This document shows, piece by piece, positions 36,360 to 45,109 of a stretch of DNA of 64,000 nt; within the stretch, counting starts at the first letter, position 1; the number at the start of each line of letters is the position of its first letter. The translations under genes were made by a program, and so were the position numbers. The notes below the pieces were generated by a model. The model saw only the letters and a program-made list of their open reading frames with translations, searched no databases and was not told the DNA's origin. The DNA comes from Clostridium neonatale (GTDB lineage: Bacteria; Bacillota; Clostridia; Clostridiales; Clostridiaceae): contig NZ_LN890328.1 in the NCBI RefSeq assembly GCF_001458595.1, positions 884,480 through 948,479 on the forward strand, in the 5' to 3' direction.

Positions 36360-36384
36360 AATTAATGTATAATATACATTAATT
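36360..36384 (+). promoter_or_regulatory. palindrome overlapping a TATAAT box upstream of hisC
   Basis: AATTAATGTAT (36360-36370) and ATACATTAATT (36374-36384) form an 11-bp inverted repeat around AAT. The TATAAT at 36368-36373 sits inside it, 39 bases before the hisC start. It is likely to be a promoter with a superimposed repressor operator; the AT-rich composition makes chance palindromes more likely, so confidence is moderate. Confidence 0.45.
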
Positions 36385-36411
36385 AGATTACATACAATGG
36401 GGGCTTATATT

Positions 36412-37482
36412 ATGAGTAAATTTTGGAATGAAAAAGTAAAAAACATAGAAGCATATATTCCTGGGGAACAACCTAAGGATAAAAAATACATAAAACTTAA
36501 CACAAATGAAAATCCGTACCCTCCTTCAGAAAAAACAATGGAAGCAATGAGAAATGCAGTAAATGGTGATTTGAAGTTATATCCAGATCCAACATGTAGT
36601 GATCTTATAAAAAAGATTGCAGAATTTTATAATGCAGATGAAGATGAAGTTTTTATTGGAAATGGATCAGATGAGATTTTAGCATTCTCATTCATGGCAT
36701 TTTTCTCAAAAGATAAAAAGATTTTATTTCCTGATATAAGTTATACATTTTACAAGGTTTATGCTGAATTATTAGATTTAAATTATGAGTTAGTAAAAGT
36801 TGATGATAATTTCAATATTCCTCTTGAAAAATTCAGAACACAAAATGGTGGAATTGTTATTCCTAATCCTAATGCACCAACAGCAAAATTTATAGATACA
36901 AATAATCTTATAAATATTGTAGAAGCAAATTCAGAAAATGTTGTAATAATAGATGAAGCTTATGTTGATTTTGGTGGGGAAAGCATGGTTAAATATACTA
37001 AAAAATATGATAATCTTTTAGTAGTTCAGACTTTTTCAAAATCACGTTCTTTAGCAGGCCTTAGAGTTGGCTTTGCAATAGGTAATAAAGATCTTATTGA
37101 GGGGCTAAATAAAATAAAAAATAGTATAAATTCTTATACAATAGATAGAATTGCTTTAGCTGGAGCTAGTGCAGCAATTGACGATAAAGAATATTTTGAA
37201 ATAACTAGAAATAAAATAATTAATACAAGAATAAAGGCAATAGCTAGACTCGAAGAAATGGGATTTATAGTACTTGATTCTAAGGCTAATTTTATTTTTG
37301 CAAGGCATAAAGAAGCTAAAGGTGAGTTTCTTTATAAGGAACTAAAAGATTATGGTATACTTGTAAGATATTTTAATAAAGAAAGAATAAATAATTATTT
37401 AAGAATAACAATTGGAACAGATGAAGAGATGGAAATATTAATAAAGAAACTTGACGCTATACTAAAACAAAAGGATAATTAA
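36412..37482 (+). CDS. hisC: histidinol-phosphate aminotransferase
   Basis: A 356-residue fold-type I PLP aminotransferase that converts imidazole-acetol phosphate to histidinol phosphate (EC 2.6.1.9). It has LNTNENPYPPS (about 29-39), the IGNGSDEIL block (82-90), NPNAPT (152-157), DEAYVDF (181-187) and the PLP Lys210 in TFSKSRSLAGLRVG. ATG 36412 is chosen because GGGGG lies nine bases upstream; an ATG 15 bases earlier precedes that site. It is separate from a his operon, like hisJ in this window. Because such enzymes overlap in specificity with aromatic and cobalamin-pathway (CobD) aminotransferases, the exact role is probable and not certain. Confidence 0.85.
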   Translation: MSKFWNEKVKNIEAYIPGEQPKDKKYIKLNTNENPYPPSEKTMEAMRNAVNGDLKLYPDPTCSDLIKKIAEFYNADEDEVFIGNGSDEILAFSFMAFFSKDKKILFPDISYTFYKVYAELLDLNYELVKVDDNFNIPLEKFRTQNGGIVIPNPNAPTAKFIDTNNLINIVEANSENVVIIDEAYVDFGGESMVKYTKKYDNLLVVQTFSKSRSLAGLRVGFAIGNKDLIEGLNKIKNSINSYTIDRIALAGASAAIDDKEYFEITRNKIINTRIKAIARLEEMGFIVLDSKANFIFARHKEAKGEFLYKELKDYGILVRYFNKERINNYLRITIGTDEEMEILIKKLDAILKQKDN

Positions 37483-37622
37483 ATCATAACATAAATATAG
37501 GATGTAGAAAGTTTAGAGTTAAATAACCTAAATAAAGCTCTCAGATTCGGCTCGCTTGCTACAAAAATGAGACTAAGAATTTGGTACTCTATAAGTGTAG
37601 ATATAGATCATAAATATATGAT

Positions 37623-37652
37623 TTAACATCTGCACTTATTTTAATTTATAAT
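37623..37652 (+). promoter_or_regulatory. predicted bridge RNA promoter in the IS left end
   Basis: TTAACA (37623-37628) and TATAAT (37647-37652) are 18 bases apart, predicting transcription from about 37658-37660, directly ahead of the predicted bridge RNA. Confidence 0.5.
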
Positions 37653-37657
37653 AAAGG

Positions 37658-37805
37658 GAGTAATTTGGTATAACGAGCTAAGAATTGGATTTTAACATCC
37701 GTGGTTTAAACTGTTAGCCGCCCCTTATTATAAAGATTCGATTAAGCAGGTTGAAACCGTATGGCTTTCGTGTAACTAACCAAAATGAATTGTAATAAGT
37801 GTAGG
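37658..37805 (+). ncRNA. predicted IS110 bridge RNA
   Basis: Two guide loops can be read. Target loop: stem TAAC-G-AG (37671-37677) / CTGTTA (37711-37716). CTAAGAATT (37678-37686) is identical to the left target flank at 37573-37581. Hairpin GGAT/ATCC (37687-37700) follows. GTTTAAA (37704-37710) is complementary to the right flank TTTAAAC (39153-39159). Donor loop: stem CTTATTAT (37724-37731) / GTAATAAG (37792-37799) with GATTC/GAATT inside. AGCAGGTT (37745-37752) is identical to the right-end donor sequence at 39147-39154. Hairpin GAAACC/GG(C)TTTC (37754-37769) follows. ACCAAA (37779-37784) is complementary to the left-end TTTGGT (37580-37585). All four guides share the TT core. Order and strandness match the published IS621 bridge RNA plan. 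Confidence 0.75.
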
Positions 37806-37842
37806 TGGATTAAAATTACAATAATTTCTTAGGAGGATTTAC

Positions 37843-39048
37843 ATGATTAGTGTTGGAATTGATGTTTCAAAAGAAAAAAGTACAGTATGTATATTAAAAG
37901 AATATGGTGAAGTTATTAGTGAACCACATGAAATAAATCATACTGAAACTGATTTAAAAGCATTAGTTGAATCTATTTCTGAATTAAATGAAGAAACTAG
38001 AGTTGTTATGGAAGCGACCGGTGCATACCATTTGCCACTACTTACTTATCTTAAAAATCATGGTATATTTGTAGCCGTAATAAATCCATTAATTATGAAA
38101 AAATATTCTGCTATAGGATTAAGGAAAGGTAAAACTGATAAATTAGATTCTATCAAAATAGCTAATTATGGAATTGATAATTGGTTTAAATTAACTGACT
38201 ATGAAGCAACAGATGAGGTGTATTCTGAATTAAAATTATTAGGTAGGCAATATTCTCATTATATAGCTATGAGAATAGAGAGCAAACTTGTACTAAGTAA
38301 TCTATTAGATAGAACAATGCCAGGAATTAAAAATCTATTAAAAGATAGATCCGATAAGCCAGAGAAAGATAAATTAAATGATTTTGTTAAAGAATACTGG
38401 CATTACGATAATATTACACAGAAGAATGAAAAGCAATTTATAAATAGTTATTTAAAATGGGCAAAAAATAAAGGATACCATCAAAGTGAAACAAAAGCAA
38501 AACAGATATATGCTTTAGCACAAGAAGGCATCCCTACACTATCTTCTAGTACCCCATCAACCAAAATGTTAGTATTAGAAGCTGTTCGAGTTCTTAGCGA
38601 AATAGATAGAACTCTATCTATGATATTATCACAAATGCAAGAATTAGCAAGTAGTTTAAAGGAATACAATGTTGTTAGAAATATGCCTGGAGTTGGAGAT
38701 ACATTGGCTCCACGCTTAATTGCTGAAATCGGTGATTTAAGACGCTTTTATAATAAAAAGGCTTTGATATCTTATACGGGTATTGATTCACCTCCTTTTG
38801 AGTCGGGACAGTTTGTTGCAAACAAACGTCGTATTTCTAAAAGAGGTTCTGCATTATTGCGAAAAACTGGATATGAAATTATGAAATGTATCAAAAGTAC
38901 TAGACCAAAGGATGATCCTATATTTTTATATATGTTAAAAAAAGAAGCAGAAGGCAAATCTAAAAAAGTTGCTAAAATTGCTGCATTAAATAAATTTTTA
39001 AGAATATACTACGCTAGGGTAAAAGAAGTTTATAATACTCAAGTTTAA
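37843..39048 (+). CDS. IS110 family transposase (DEDD recombinase)
   Basis: A 401-residue IS110-group recombinase. The N-terminal RuvC-like DEDD domain has Asp7 in GIDVS, Glu57 in VMEATG, and Asp99 and Asp102 in KTDKLD. A long helical linker (about 135-270) leads to the C-terminal Tnp domain (about 275-345) with MPGVGDTLAPRLIAEIGD, SYTGIDSPPFESGQ (candidate catalytic Ser321) and RRISKRGSALLRK. All expected residues are intact, so it is probably active. The ATG follows AGGAGG (37831-37836), and the predicted bridge RNA lies in its 5' non-coding region. It would cut and rejoin DNA at the TT core under RNA guidance. Confidence 0.93.
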   Translation: MISVGIDVSKEKSTVCILKEYGEVISEPHEINHTETDLKALVESISELNEETRVVMEATGAYHLPLLTYLKNHGIFVAVINPLIMKKYSAIGLRKGKTDKLDSIKIANYGIDNWFKLTDYEATDEVYSELKLLGRQYSHYIAMRIESKLVLSNLLDRTMPGIKNLLKDRSDKPEKDKLNDFVKEYWHYDNITQKNEKQFINSYLKWAKNKGYHQSETKAKQIYALAQEGIPTLSSSTPSTKMLVLEAVRVLSEIDRTLSMILSQMQELASSLKEYNVVRNMPGVGDTLAPRLIAEIGDLRRFYNKKALISYTGIDSPPFESGQFVANKRRISKRGSALLRKTGYEIMKCIKSTRPKDDPIFLYMLKKEAEGKSKKVAKIAALNKFLRIYYARVKEVYNTQV

Positions 39049-39480
39049 ATAATATTTCTATTTAAATTAAACAGAATTTTTTTGGGTTTATTTGTCATGC
39101 AAAAAAATATATGAAAAAAACCATTAGAAAAGACTTGATTTTTATTAGCAGGTTTAAACATCAATGATTGTGCCCAAAATCGTTTGCTCCAATGTAAAAT
39201 TGGACAAACAATTTTGGGACAATCATTAATGTAAAAATTCTAAAGCCTCATTTTTGAATGCAAGGCACCGCCGAACGTGAGAGCTTTATTTCTTTGCTTC
39301 ATCTAAATTTATAGTGTCAATATTATTTTTATAAATATATTTTTAAATTAAGGAAGAGTTATTTATATATGTTAAAGATTTAGAAAGTTAATATTTTATT
39401 ATTTTTTAAAATGTATCAATTTATAAATATAGGAATATATATTCTTAAGAATGTGCACTTATAAGAAGAGCAGCTATGCT

Positions 39481-39785
39481 GCAATTCGGATCTTTTCTTA
39501 TTTATTGGGGATAGGAGGCTTTTCTAAGTAATCACCTAAACTAGTACAATTGATTGCAAACTCTATTTTAGGCTGAAATATTTACGCAATCGAGCATATC
39601 ATATATTGATTTTCGGTTGTTATTCACTAAACTTTGATTCTATACCCTTTATTTATATTTTAATGTCATCAGCTATAAAATTTTTAAAAATATCTAGAAT
39701 AAACTTTAATTTTTTCTTTTGTTTGTAGAATTTTCTATAAAATGATATACTTTATAAGTAAAATGCTTATGGGGGGATTGACAAA
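39481..39785. other. gene-free stretch between the repeat and the secreted protein gene
   Basis: No reading frame with a ribosome binding site is seen. Near 39459-39505, ATAAGAA and TTCTTAT flank the small GCAGC/GCTGC hairpin. A possible promoter for the next gene lies near 39745-39757 (AAAATGATATACTTTATA). Otherwise featureless. Confidence 0.3.
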
Positions 39786-41264
39786 ATGAAAAATAATAAA
39801 GTAAAAATAATTGTTTTATTAGCGTTAGCTGTTGGAATTAGTGGTGTACCAGCAATAACACATGCAAGTGAAAAAGATAATATTGCTGTTACAGAATCAG
39901 TATATAAAATTAAGTCAGATGAAAATTGGCTTACAGAAGAAGTAGCCAAGCAATTGGGAAAATCAGGAAAGACTCTTACTGAAAATGATTTTAAACTAAT
40001 TAAGAAAATAGACTTGAATAATACGAAAATAGATGATAAGTTTCCAGAAGAAATAACATTGTTAACAAATCTTGAATATTTAAATTTAAACAACACTAAA
40101 CTATATGGAGAAATTCCAGAAGAATTGGGTGAATTAAAGAAACTTTCATATCTAGATCTAGGGTGGAACAAACTCACAAAGATTCCTGAAGAAGTTGAGA
40201 ATAAGATTATAAAAGGAACTTATACATATTGTGATGTAAGTGATAATAAGTTTGATCTTAATAAAGGATGGCATTTTTTAAAAGGAAAATGGTGCTATTT
40301 AGATAGAAATGGTGATCCTTTAACAGGAGAACAAGACATAGAAGGACAAACTTTTTACTTTAAAGAAGATGGAACTGTTAGAGAAGGATTAGAGGAGAAA
40401 GATGGAAAAACATATTATTATGATAAGACAGGAATTGCCCAAAATGCTTGGAAAGCTGTAAATGGACAATGGTTTTATTTTAATGAAAATGGAGAAATGC
40501 AAAAAAGTACAATGCTCTCTCTTAACAATAAAAAATATTGTGTAGATGATAATGGTGCTATGGTTAAAGGCCTATATGTATATGATGGAAAGAGATACTA
40601 TTTCAATGAAAATGGAGAAATGCAGTATGGATTTGTAACTTTAAGTAATAATGAAGAATATTATTTTAGACCTGAAACTGGAGAGATGGTTGTTAATTCT
40701 GATATAGTTGTAGGTGGCAAAAAATATAGGCTTGATATTAATGGAAAAATAACCAAAAATATGTGGATGAGCGATAGCTTATATATTCAACCTAATGGAC
40801 AGTATGCAACTATAACATCTACATATTCTCATTCAAATGTTAATTTTAGATTATTTAAATATATGACAAACATAAATAATCAACAAAGTGTAGATAAAAG
40901 AGCAGTTGAGCTTCATGATGGAAGAACAGATAATAATTGTGTTTATTTTGCATCAGAAGCACTTAGAAGAATAGGATTAAGTATTCCAAACAGTATGTGC
41001 AATACTTATCAGTTTGAAAATACACTAAAAAATTATGGATTTGTATCATGTAGTGATTTATCATATTTAAAACCAGGGGATATAGTATTTACTAATAATT
41101 ATTCACATGTATTTATATTTATGGGGTGGGATACTGATGGATATGCATATATAGTAGATAACCAGAAATATAATTATGGAGATCAAATACTTCATAGAAG
41201 AAAAATTTATGAAGATACATCAATTTCAGATAGATCTACACATTTTTATTATTATCCTAATTAA
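39786..41264 (+). CDS. secreted LRR, wall-binding-repeat and CHAP-like protein
   Basis: A 492-residue exported protein. The signal peptide (1-27) ends at THA. Two to three leucine-rich repeats follow at about 70-140 (LTNLEYLNLNNTKL, LKKLSYLDLGWNKL). Choline-binding-type repeats follow at about 160-335 (GWHFLKGKWCYLDRNG, AWKAVNGQWFYFNENGEMQ). The C-terminal 140 residues look like a CHAP/NlpC-type amidase domain, with Cys in DNNCVYFASEALRRIG and His in SHVFIFMG after KPGDIVF. It probably binds and cleaves the cell wall. The ATG follows GGGGGGATTGACAA. It sits next to the IS110 insertion and may be strain-variable. Confidence 0.82.
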   Translation: MKNNKVKIIVLLALAVGISGVPAITHASEKDNIAVTESVYKIKSDENWLTEEVAKQLGKSGKTLTENDFKLIKKIDLNNTKIDDKFPEEITLLTNLEYLNLNNTKLYGEIPEELGELKKLSYLDLGWNKLTKIPEEVENKIIKGTYTYCDVSDNKFDLNKGWHFLKGKWCYLDRNGDPLTGEQDIEGQTFYFKEDGTVREGLEEKDGKTYYYDKTGIAQNAWKAVNGQWFYFNENGEMQKSTMLSLNNKKYCVDDNGAMVKGLYVYDGKRYYFNENGEMQYGFVTLSNNEEYYFRPETGEMVVNSDIVVGGKKYRLDINGKITKNMWMSDSLYIQPNGQYATITSTYSHSNVNFRLFKYMTNINNQQSVDKRAVELHDGRTDNNCVYFASEALRRIGLSIPNSMCNTYQFENTLKNYGFVSCSDLSYLKPGDIVFTNNYSHVFIFMGWDTDGYAYIVDNQKYNYGDQILHRRKIYEDTSISDRSTHFYYYPN

Positions 41265-41469
41265 CATTTTTATACTATTTAAGGGGCTTAGTCGAAATAA
41301 TTATATAATTTTGATGTGGCTCTTTTTGTAATTATTAACTTTTATTTATTTTGTTTTTAGTATTAACATTTTAAGATATTCCTTTTACAAATATAACATA
41401 GTATAATTATTTAAAATAATATTAAAAATAATATAATTATAGAATAGATTAATTAGACGGAGGCAAGCT

Positions 41470-42507
41470 ATGAAACTAGACATTGATAAAGACTATTTAT
41501 TAAAAATAGCAGAAGAAATATTAAAATTTAATAGTCCAACAGGATTTTGTTTTGATATTATAGAAAAAATTAAAAATATATCAGAAGGATTTGGATATAA
41601 GTTTGAGACAACTAATAAAGGAAATGGCATAATTACAATAGAAGGATTATCAAATGAAAAGGTCATTGGTCTTGCAGCACATGTGGATACATTAGGTGCA
41701 ATGGTAAGATCAATAACAAGTAATGGAACTTTAAAATTCACTAATATAGGAGGACCTATAATTCCAACTTTAGACAGTGAATATTGCATTATAAGAACAA
41801 GGGAAGGAAAGCTATATACAGGAACTTTTTTAAGCACAAGCCCTGCAGTGCATGTTTTTGAAGATAGTACTACTAAAACAAGAGATTTAAAAAATATGGA
41901 AGTAAGAATTGACGAAGTAGTAAGATCAAAAGAAGATGCTATGAAATTAGGAATATGTCCAGGAGACTTTATATTTATTGATCCTAAAACAACAATTACA
42001 AAAAGTGGATTTATAAAATCAAGATTTATTGATGATAAGGGCAGTGTGTCGTGTCTTATGGCACTTTTAGAATTATTAAATAGGAAAAATATAAAGCCTA
42101 AATATACAACAAAGATCATAATATCAACATATGAAGAAGTTGGGCATGGAGCATCATATATACCTGAAGATATTACAGAAATGATTGCAGTTGATATGGG
42201 GTGTATAGGTGATGATTTGAGTTGCACAGAATACGATGTATCTATTTGTGCAAAAGACTCAGGAGGTCCATATGATTATAATATGGTAACTGACCTTGTT
42301 AATTTAGCTAAAAATAATGAATTAAAATATGCTGTAGATATTTATCCAATGTATGGTTCAGATGTTGGTGCTGCACTTAAAGGCGGAAATAATATTCGTG
42401 GAGCGCTTATAGGGCCTGGAGTTTCAGCATCACATGGTATGGAAAGAACTCATATAAGTGCACTTGAAAACACTATAAAATTAATATACTTATATTTAAC
42501 TAAATAG
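41470..42507 (+). CDS. M42 family metallopeptidase (aminopeptidase)
   Basis: A 345-residue dinuclear-metal peptidase of the M42 family (glutamyl/deblocking aminopeptidase group). Metal ligands and catalytic acids are in AAHVDTLGAM (His, Asp), FIDDKGSVSC (bridging Asp), YEEVGHGAS (catalytic Glu and ligand Glu), VDMGCIGDD and GPGVSASHGMERTH (last His). It acts on peptide N-termini in the cytoplasm, often as a large tetrahedral complex. The ATG follows ACGGAGGCAAGCT. Part of a run of peptidases with pepT downstream. Confidence 0.88.
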   Translation: MKLDIDKDYLLKIAEEILKFNSPTGFCFDIIEKIKNISEGFGYKFETTNKGNGIITIEGLSNEKVIGLAAHVDTLGAMVRSITSNGTLKFTNIGGPIIPTLDSEYCIIRTREGKLYTGTFLSTSPAVHVFEDSTTKTRDLKNMEVRIDEVVRSKEDAMKLGICPGDFIFIDPKTTITKSGFIKSRFIDDKGSVSCLMALLELLNRKNIKPKYTTKIIISTYEEVGHGASYIPEDITEMIAVDMGCIGDDLSCTEYDVSICAKDSGGPYDYNMVTDLVNLAKNNELKYAVDIYPMYGSDVGAALKGGNNIRGALIGPGVSASHGMERTHISALENTIKLIYLYLTK

Positions 42508-42657
42508 AATTTTCTCAGCATTAAAATTAAATTTATCAAAAATTTCGTCAAAAATAAATTTTAATAGTTATATTTTGTAGATAAAGTATTATAATAATAT
42601 AAAAGGAATTTATAGAAATTTTTATTCATAATCTAACGAAAGAATAGGTGAATATAC

Positions 42658-43629
42658 TTGGAGATTAAAAAGATGACAGAAGCGGCTATGCTGTCAGCTG
42701 CATTTGTAGTTTTGAGTGTTATATTTATTGGCACGGGTATGGGGTATTTAGGGTACATAGATTTTATTGTCCCTGTATTGATTGCTGTAATATACCTAAG
42801 ATGTGGTTTTAGATATACAATTTTATCAAGCATAACATCATTAATGCTAATTGTATTTGCAATTGGAGATCTGGCATCTGCTATATTTATGAGCCAAAGC
42901 ATGATTTTTGGTATCATATGTGCCTTTTTGGTTTCTAAAAAAGAGAGTATATTGGATGATCTTTTTTATGGGTCAATATTATCATTCATAGTAATGATAT
43001 TTATAGATTTTAATTTTTCCAAGATAACAGGCCAGAGCATTATAAAAGGAATAGAAAGTGAGCTTTCATATGTTGCAATATTAGGTGAAGAAGTAAAGAA
43101 TGCAATATTTTATTTGTCGATAATATCTCTTCCAATTGGAACTATGATGCTTACGTATATTTTTACTTTATTTCTTGGAAAAAAATTTAGATTTTTAGAT
43201 GAAGTATCAAATAAAAAGTATATAATGATAAGAAATTTTAAAAGGTATGGTTCATTAATATCGTGTTCAAGGAAAAGTATATTTATTGGCATTATAGGCA
43301 TATTGACTGGTATTAGTTTTTTAAACATAAGATTCATAAAACCTATTGCATACTGTAGAATCTTTATAAAATCTACAGTATATGTTATGTTATTTTTCCT
43401 AATACAAGATAGTATATCATTGATCAATAAAACAGTATATTCTTTAAGTCATTCTAGAGTAAATACATTAGTTGTCCAATTAATTTTATTATTTAGCTTA
43501 GTAAAATTTTTCAAGATTTCATCTATAACACTCATTGTGTGTAATTTATTTATAGATAAAGTTTTTACAATAAGAAAGAGACAAAATGAATTTTTAGAAA
43601 AATATCTAAAAATTGAAGGAGGAATTTAA
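42658..43629 (+). CDS. DUF2232-like polytopic membrane protein
   Basis: A 323-residue membrane protein with about eight hydrophobic segments. The N-terminal MTEAAMLSAAFVVLSVIF, followed by IDFIVPVLIAVIYLRCG, resembles DUF2232/S-component-like proteins that typically have YybS-type annotation. Function unknown. The start is TTG at 42658, with AATAGGTG upstream; ATG at 42673 is the alternative. Its last codons (GGAGGAATT) contain the ribosome binding site of pepT, whose ATG directly follows the stop, so the two are translationally coupled. Confidence 0.68.
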   Translation: MEIKKMTEAAMLSAAFVVLSVIFIGTGMGYLGYIDFIVPVLIAVIYLRCGFRYTILSSITSLMLIVFAIGDLASAIFMSQSMIFGIICAFLVSKKESILDDLFYGSILSFIVMIFIDFNFSKITGQSIIKGIESELSYVAILGEEVKNAIFYLSIISLPIGTMMLTYIFTLFLGKKFRFLDEVSNKKYIMIRNFKRYGSLISCSRKSIFIGIIGILTGISFLNIRFIKPIAYCRIFIKSTVYVMLFFLIQDSISLINKTVYSLSHSRVNTLVVQLILLFSLVKFFKISSITLIVCNLFIDKVFTIRKRQNEFLEKYLKIEGGI

Positions 43630-44847
43630 ATGAAAGCTTACGAACGTTTATTAAAATATGTGAAGGTATATACTACATCAGATGAAAGCTCAACAACTTA
43701 TCCAAGTACTAAAAGACAATTTGATTTAGCACATATTCTTGTTGAAGAAATGATTGAATTAGGCCTTAAAGATTGTAGGGTAGATGATAATGGTTATGTT
43801 TATGGATATATAGAGCCAACTAAGGGATATGAAGATAAAAAAAGTATTGGGTTTATATCACATATGGATACAGCACCAGCAGCGCCAGGTGAAAATGTTA
43901 AACCACAAGTAATAGAAAATTATGATGGGGGAGATGTTTTATTAAAAGGAGCAAATAAATTTTTGAGTCCTGAAAAATTCCCACACCTTAAAAATTTAAA
44001 AGGCAGAACACTAATAACTACAGATGGAACTACACTTCTTGGCGCAGATGACAAAGCTGGAATTTCAGAAATATTAACAGCTTGTGAAAGAATAATTAAG
44101 GAAAATATTCCTCATGGAAAGATATGTATTGGTTTTACACCAGATGAAGAAGTTGGCAGAGGTGCAGATCTATTTGATGTTAAAAACTTTGGAGCAGATT
44201 TTGCATATACAATTGATGGTGGAGTAGAAGGTGAGCTTTCATATGAAAACTTTAATGCTTCTTCTGCACAAGTAGAAATAAAAGGTGTTAGCGTTCATCC
44301 AGGATCTGCTAAAAACACTATGATAAATGCTTCAAATGTGGCTATAGAATTTAACTCGATGCTTCCTTCTGGTGAAAGACCTGAGTATACAGAAAACTAT
44401 GAGGGATTCTATTATTTGGAAAAATTCAATGGCAGCACTGAAAAAGCAAGCATGAATTATATATTAAGAGATCACGATATGAATAAGCTTCAAGCTAAAA
44501 AAGACACTTTATTATTAGTAGAAAAACTTTTAAATGAAAAGTATGGTGAAAATACAGTTAAGGTAACAATCAAAGATCAATATAAGAATATGGTTGAGCA
44601 TATTAAACCATGTTTTCATTTAATTGAAAATGCTAAAAAGGCCATGGAGACTCTTGGAGTTGAACCTATAGTTGAACCAATAAGAGGAGGAACAGATGGA
44701 GCAACATTAAGCTATATGGGTTTACCATGTCCTAATCTTGGAACCGGTGGGCATGCTTTTCATGGTGAATATGAGCATATAACAGCAGAAGCAATGGATA
44801 TATGTACTAATATTATTTTGGAAATAGTTAAGATATATTCCGTATAA
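43630..44847 (+). CDS. pepT: peptidase T (tripeptide aminopeptidase)
   Basis: A 405-residue M20B metallopeptidase that removes N-terminal residues from tripeptides. Conserved blocks are SHMDTAPAAPG (first metal ligand His and catalytic Asp), LLGADDKAGISE (bridging Asp), FTPDEEVGRGAD (catalytic Glu pair), VHPGSAKNTMINA in the dimerisation domain, and RGGTDGATLSYMGLPCPN followed by GGHAFHGEYEH (last ligand His). Length and motif order match PepT exactly. It starts immediately after the upstream membrane protein gene. Confidence 0.94.
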   Translation: MKAYERLLKYVKVYTTSDESSTTYPSTKRQFDLAHILVEEMIELGLKDCRVDDNGYVYGYIEPTKGYEDKKSIGFISHMDTAPAAPGENVKPQVIENYDGGDVLLKGANKFLSPEKFPHLKNLKGRTLITTDGTTLLGADDKAGISEILTACERIIKENIPHGKICIGFTPDEEVGRGADLFDVKNFGADFAYTIDGGVEGELSYENFNASSAQVEIKGVSVHPGSAKNTMINASNVAIEFNSMLPSGERPEYTENYEGFYYLEKFNGSTEKASMNYILRDHDMNKLQAKKDTLLLVEKLLNEKYGENTVKVTIKDQYKNMVEHIKPCFHLIENAKKAMETLGVEPIVEPIRGGTDGATLSYMGLPCPNLGTGGHAFHGEYEHITAEAMDICTNIILEIVKIYSV

Positions 44848-44877
44848 TTTAAATGAAATATAGAGGTTTTAGTATAG

Positions 44878-44926
44878 AAGTGCAAATAAATAATTGTAAA
44901 AAATTATTTATTTGCACTTTTTTAAT
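44878..44926 (+). terminator. strong terminator after pepT
   Basis: An 18-bp perfect stem (44878-44895 / 44902-44919, AAGTGCAAAT.../...ATTTGCACTT) with a 6-nt loop, then T6. Confidence 0.88.
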
Positions 44927-45109
44927 TATTTTTATCTAAACTTTTTTATATGTATATAAAAAGTTTAGATAAAAAATATTTTAAGGTTTGAAAATGTTTA
45001 AATTTAATTATAAATTAATAATAACGTTTCCAAAATTATTATTAATAATAAAAATAAAAAAATATAACAATGTGTTAAAAATAAGAAACTTATCTTAAGA
45101 TATGAAATA

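Larger units (their letters stand above)
37580..39155 (+). mobile_element. IS110-family insertion sequence, complete
   Basis: The roughly 1.57-kb element is bounded by a TTT shared by both ends (37580-37582 and 39153-39155). There are no terminal inverted repeats and no target duplication beyond these few bases, as expected for IS110. It has a long left non-coding end (about 260 bases, containing the predicted bridge RNA), one DEDD transposase gene, and a short right non-coding end (about 100 bases). A sub-terminal hairpin, ATAAGTGTAGAT (37591-37602) / ATCTGCACTTAT (37628-37639), lies in the left end. ATAAGTGTAG recurs at 37795-37804. Boundaries were inferred by comparison with the uninterrupted repeat at 5.4 kb. 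Confidence 0.85.
37488..39480. repeat. second copy of the palindromic repeat, split by IS110
   Basis: The left arm (37488-37582) and right arm (39153 to about 39480) together rebuild the element seen intact at 5422-5785. Left shared blocks are AAGTTTAGAGTTAAATAACC and CGCTTGCTA.AAAAATGA. Right shared blocks are CATCAATGATTGT, ACAAACAATTTTGG, AATGTAAAAATTCTAAAGC and GAGCTTTATTT...TTCATCTAAA. A GCAGCTATGCTGC hairpin near 39466-39478 matches the CAGC/GCTG hairpin after copy one. Removing the IS restores a continuous arm with the same spacing as copy one around the TTT at 5513-5515. Confidence 0.72.

Noticed and set aside
39135-39152. Junction promoter formed by the two IS ends in a circular intermediate
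   Set aside because: The nearest boxes (TTGATT at 39135 and TATAAG at 37590) would be about 22 bases apart when joined, too far for a normal promoter; an internal promoter at 37623-37652 fits better.
41493-42227. 244-codon minus-strand frame inside the M42 peptidase gene
   Set aside because: It is an antisense shadow of a well-conserved enzyme; composition is low-complexity and there is no ribosome site.
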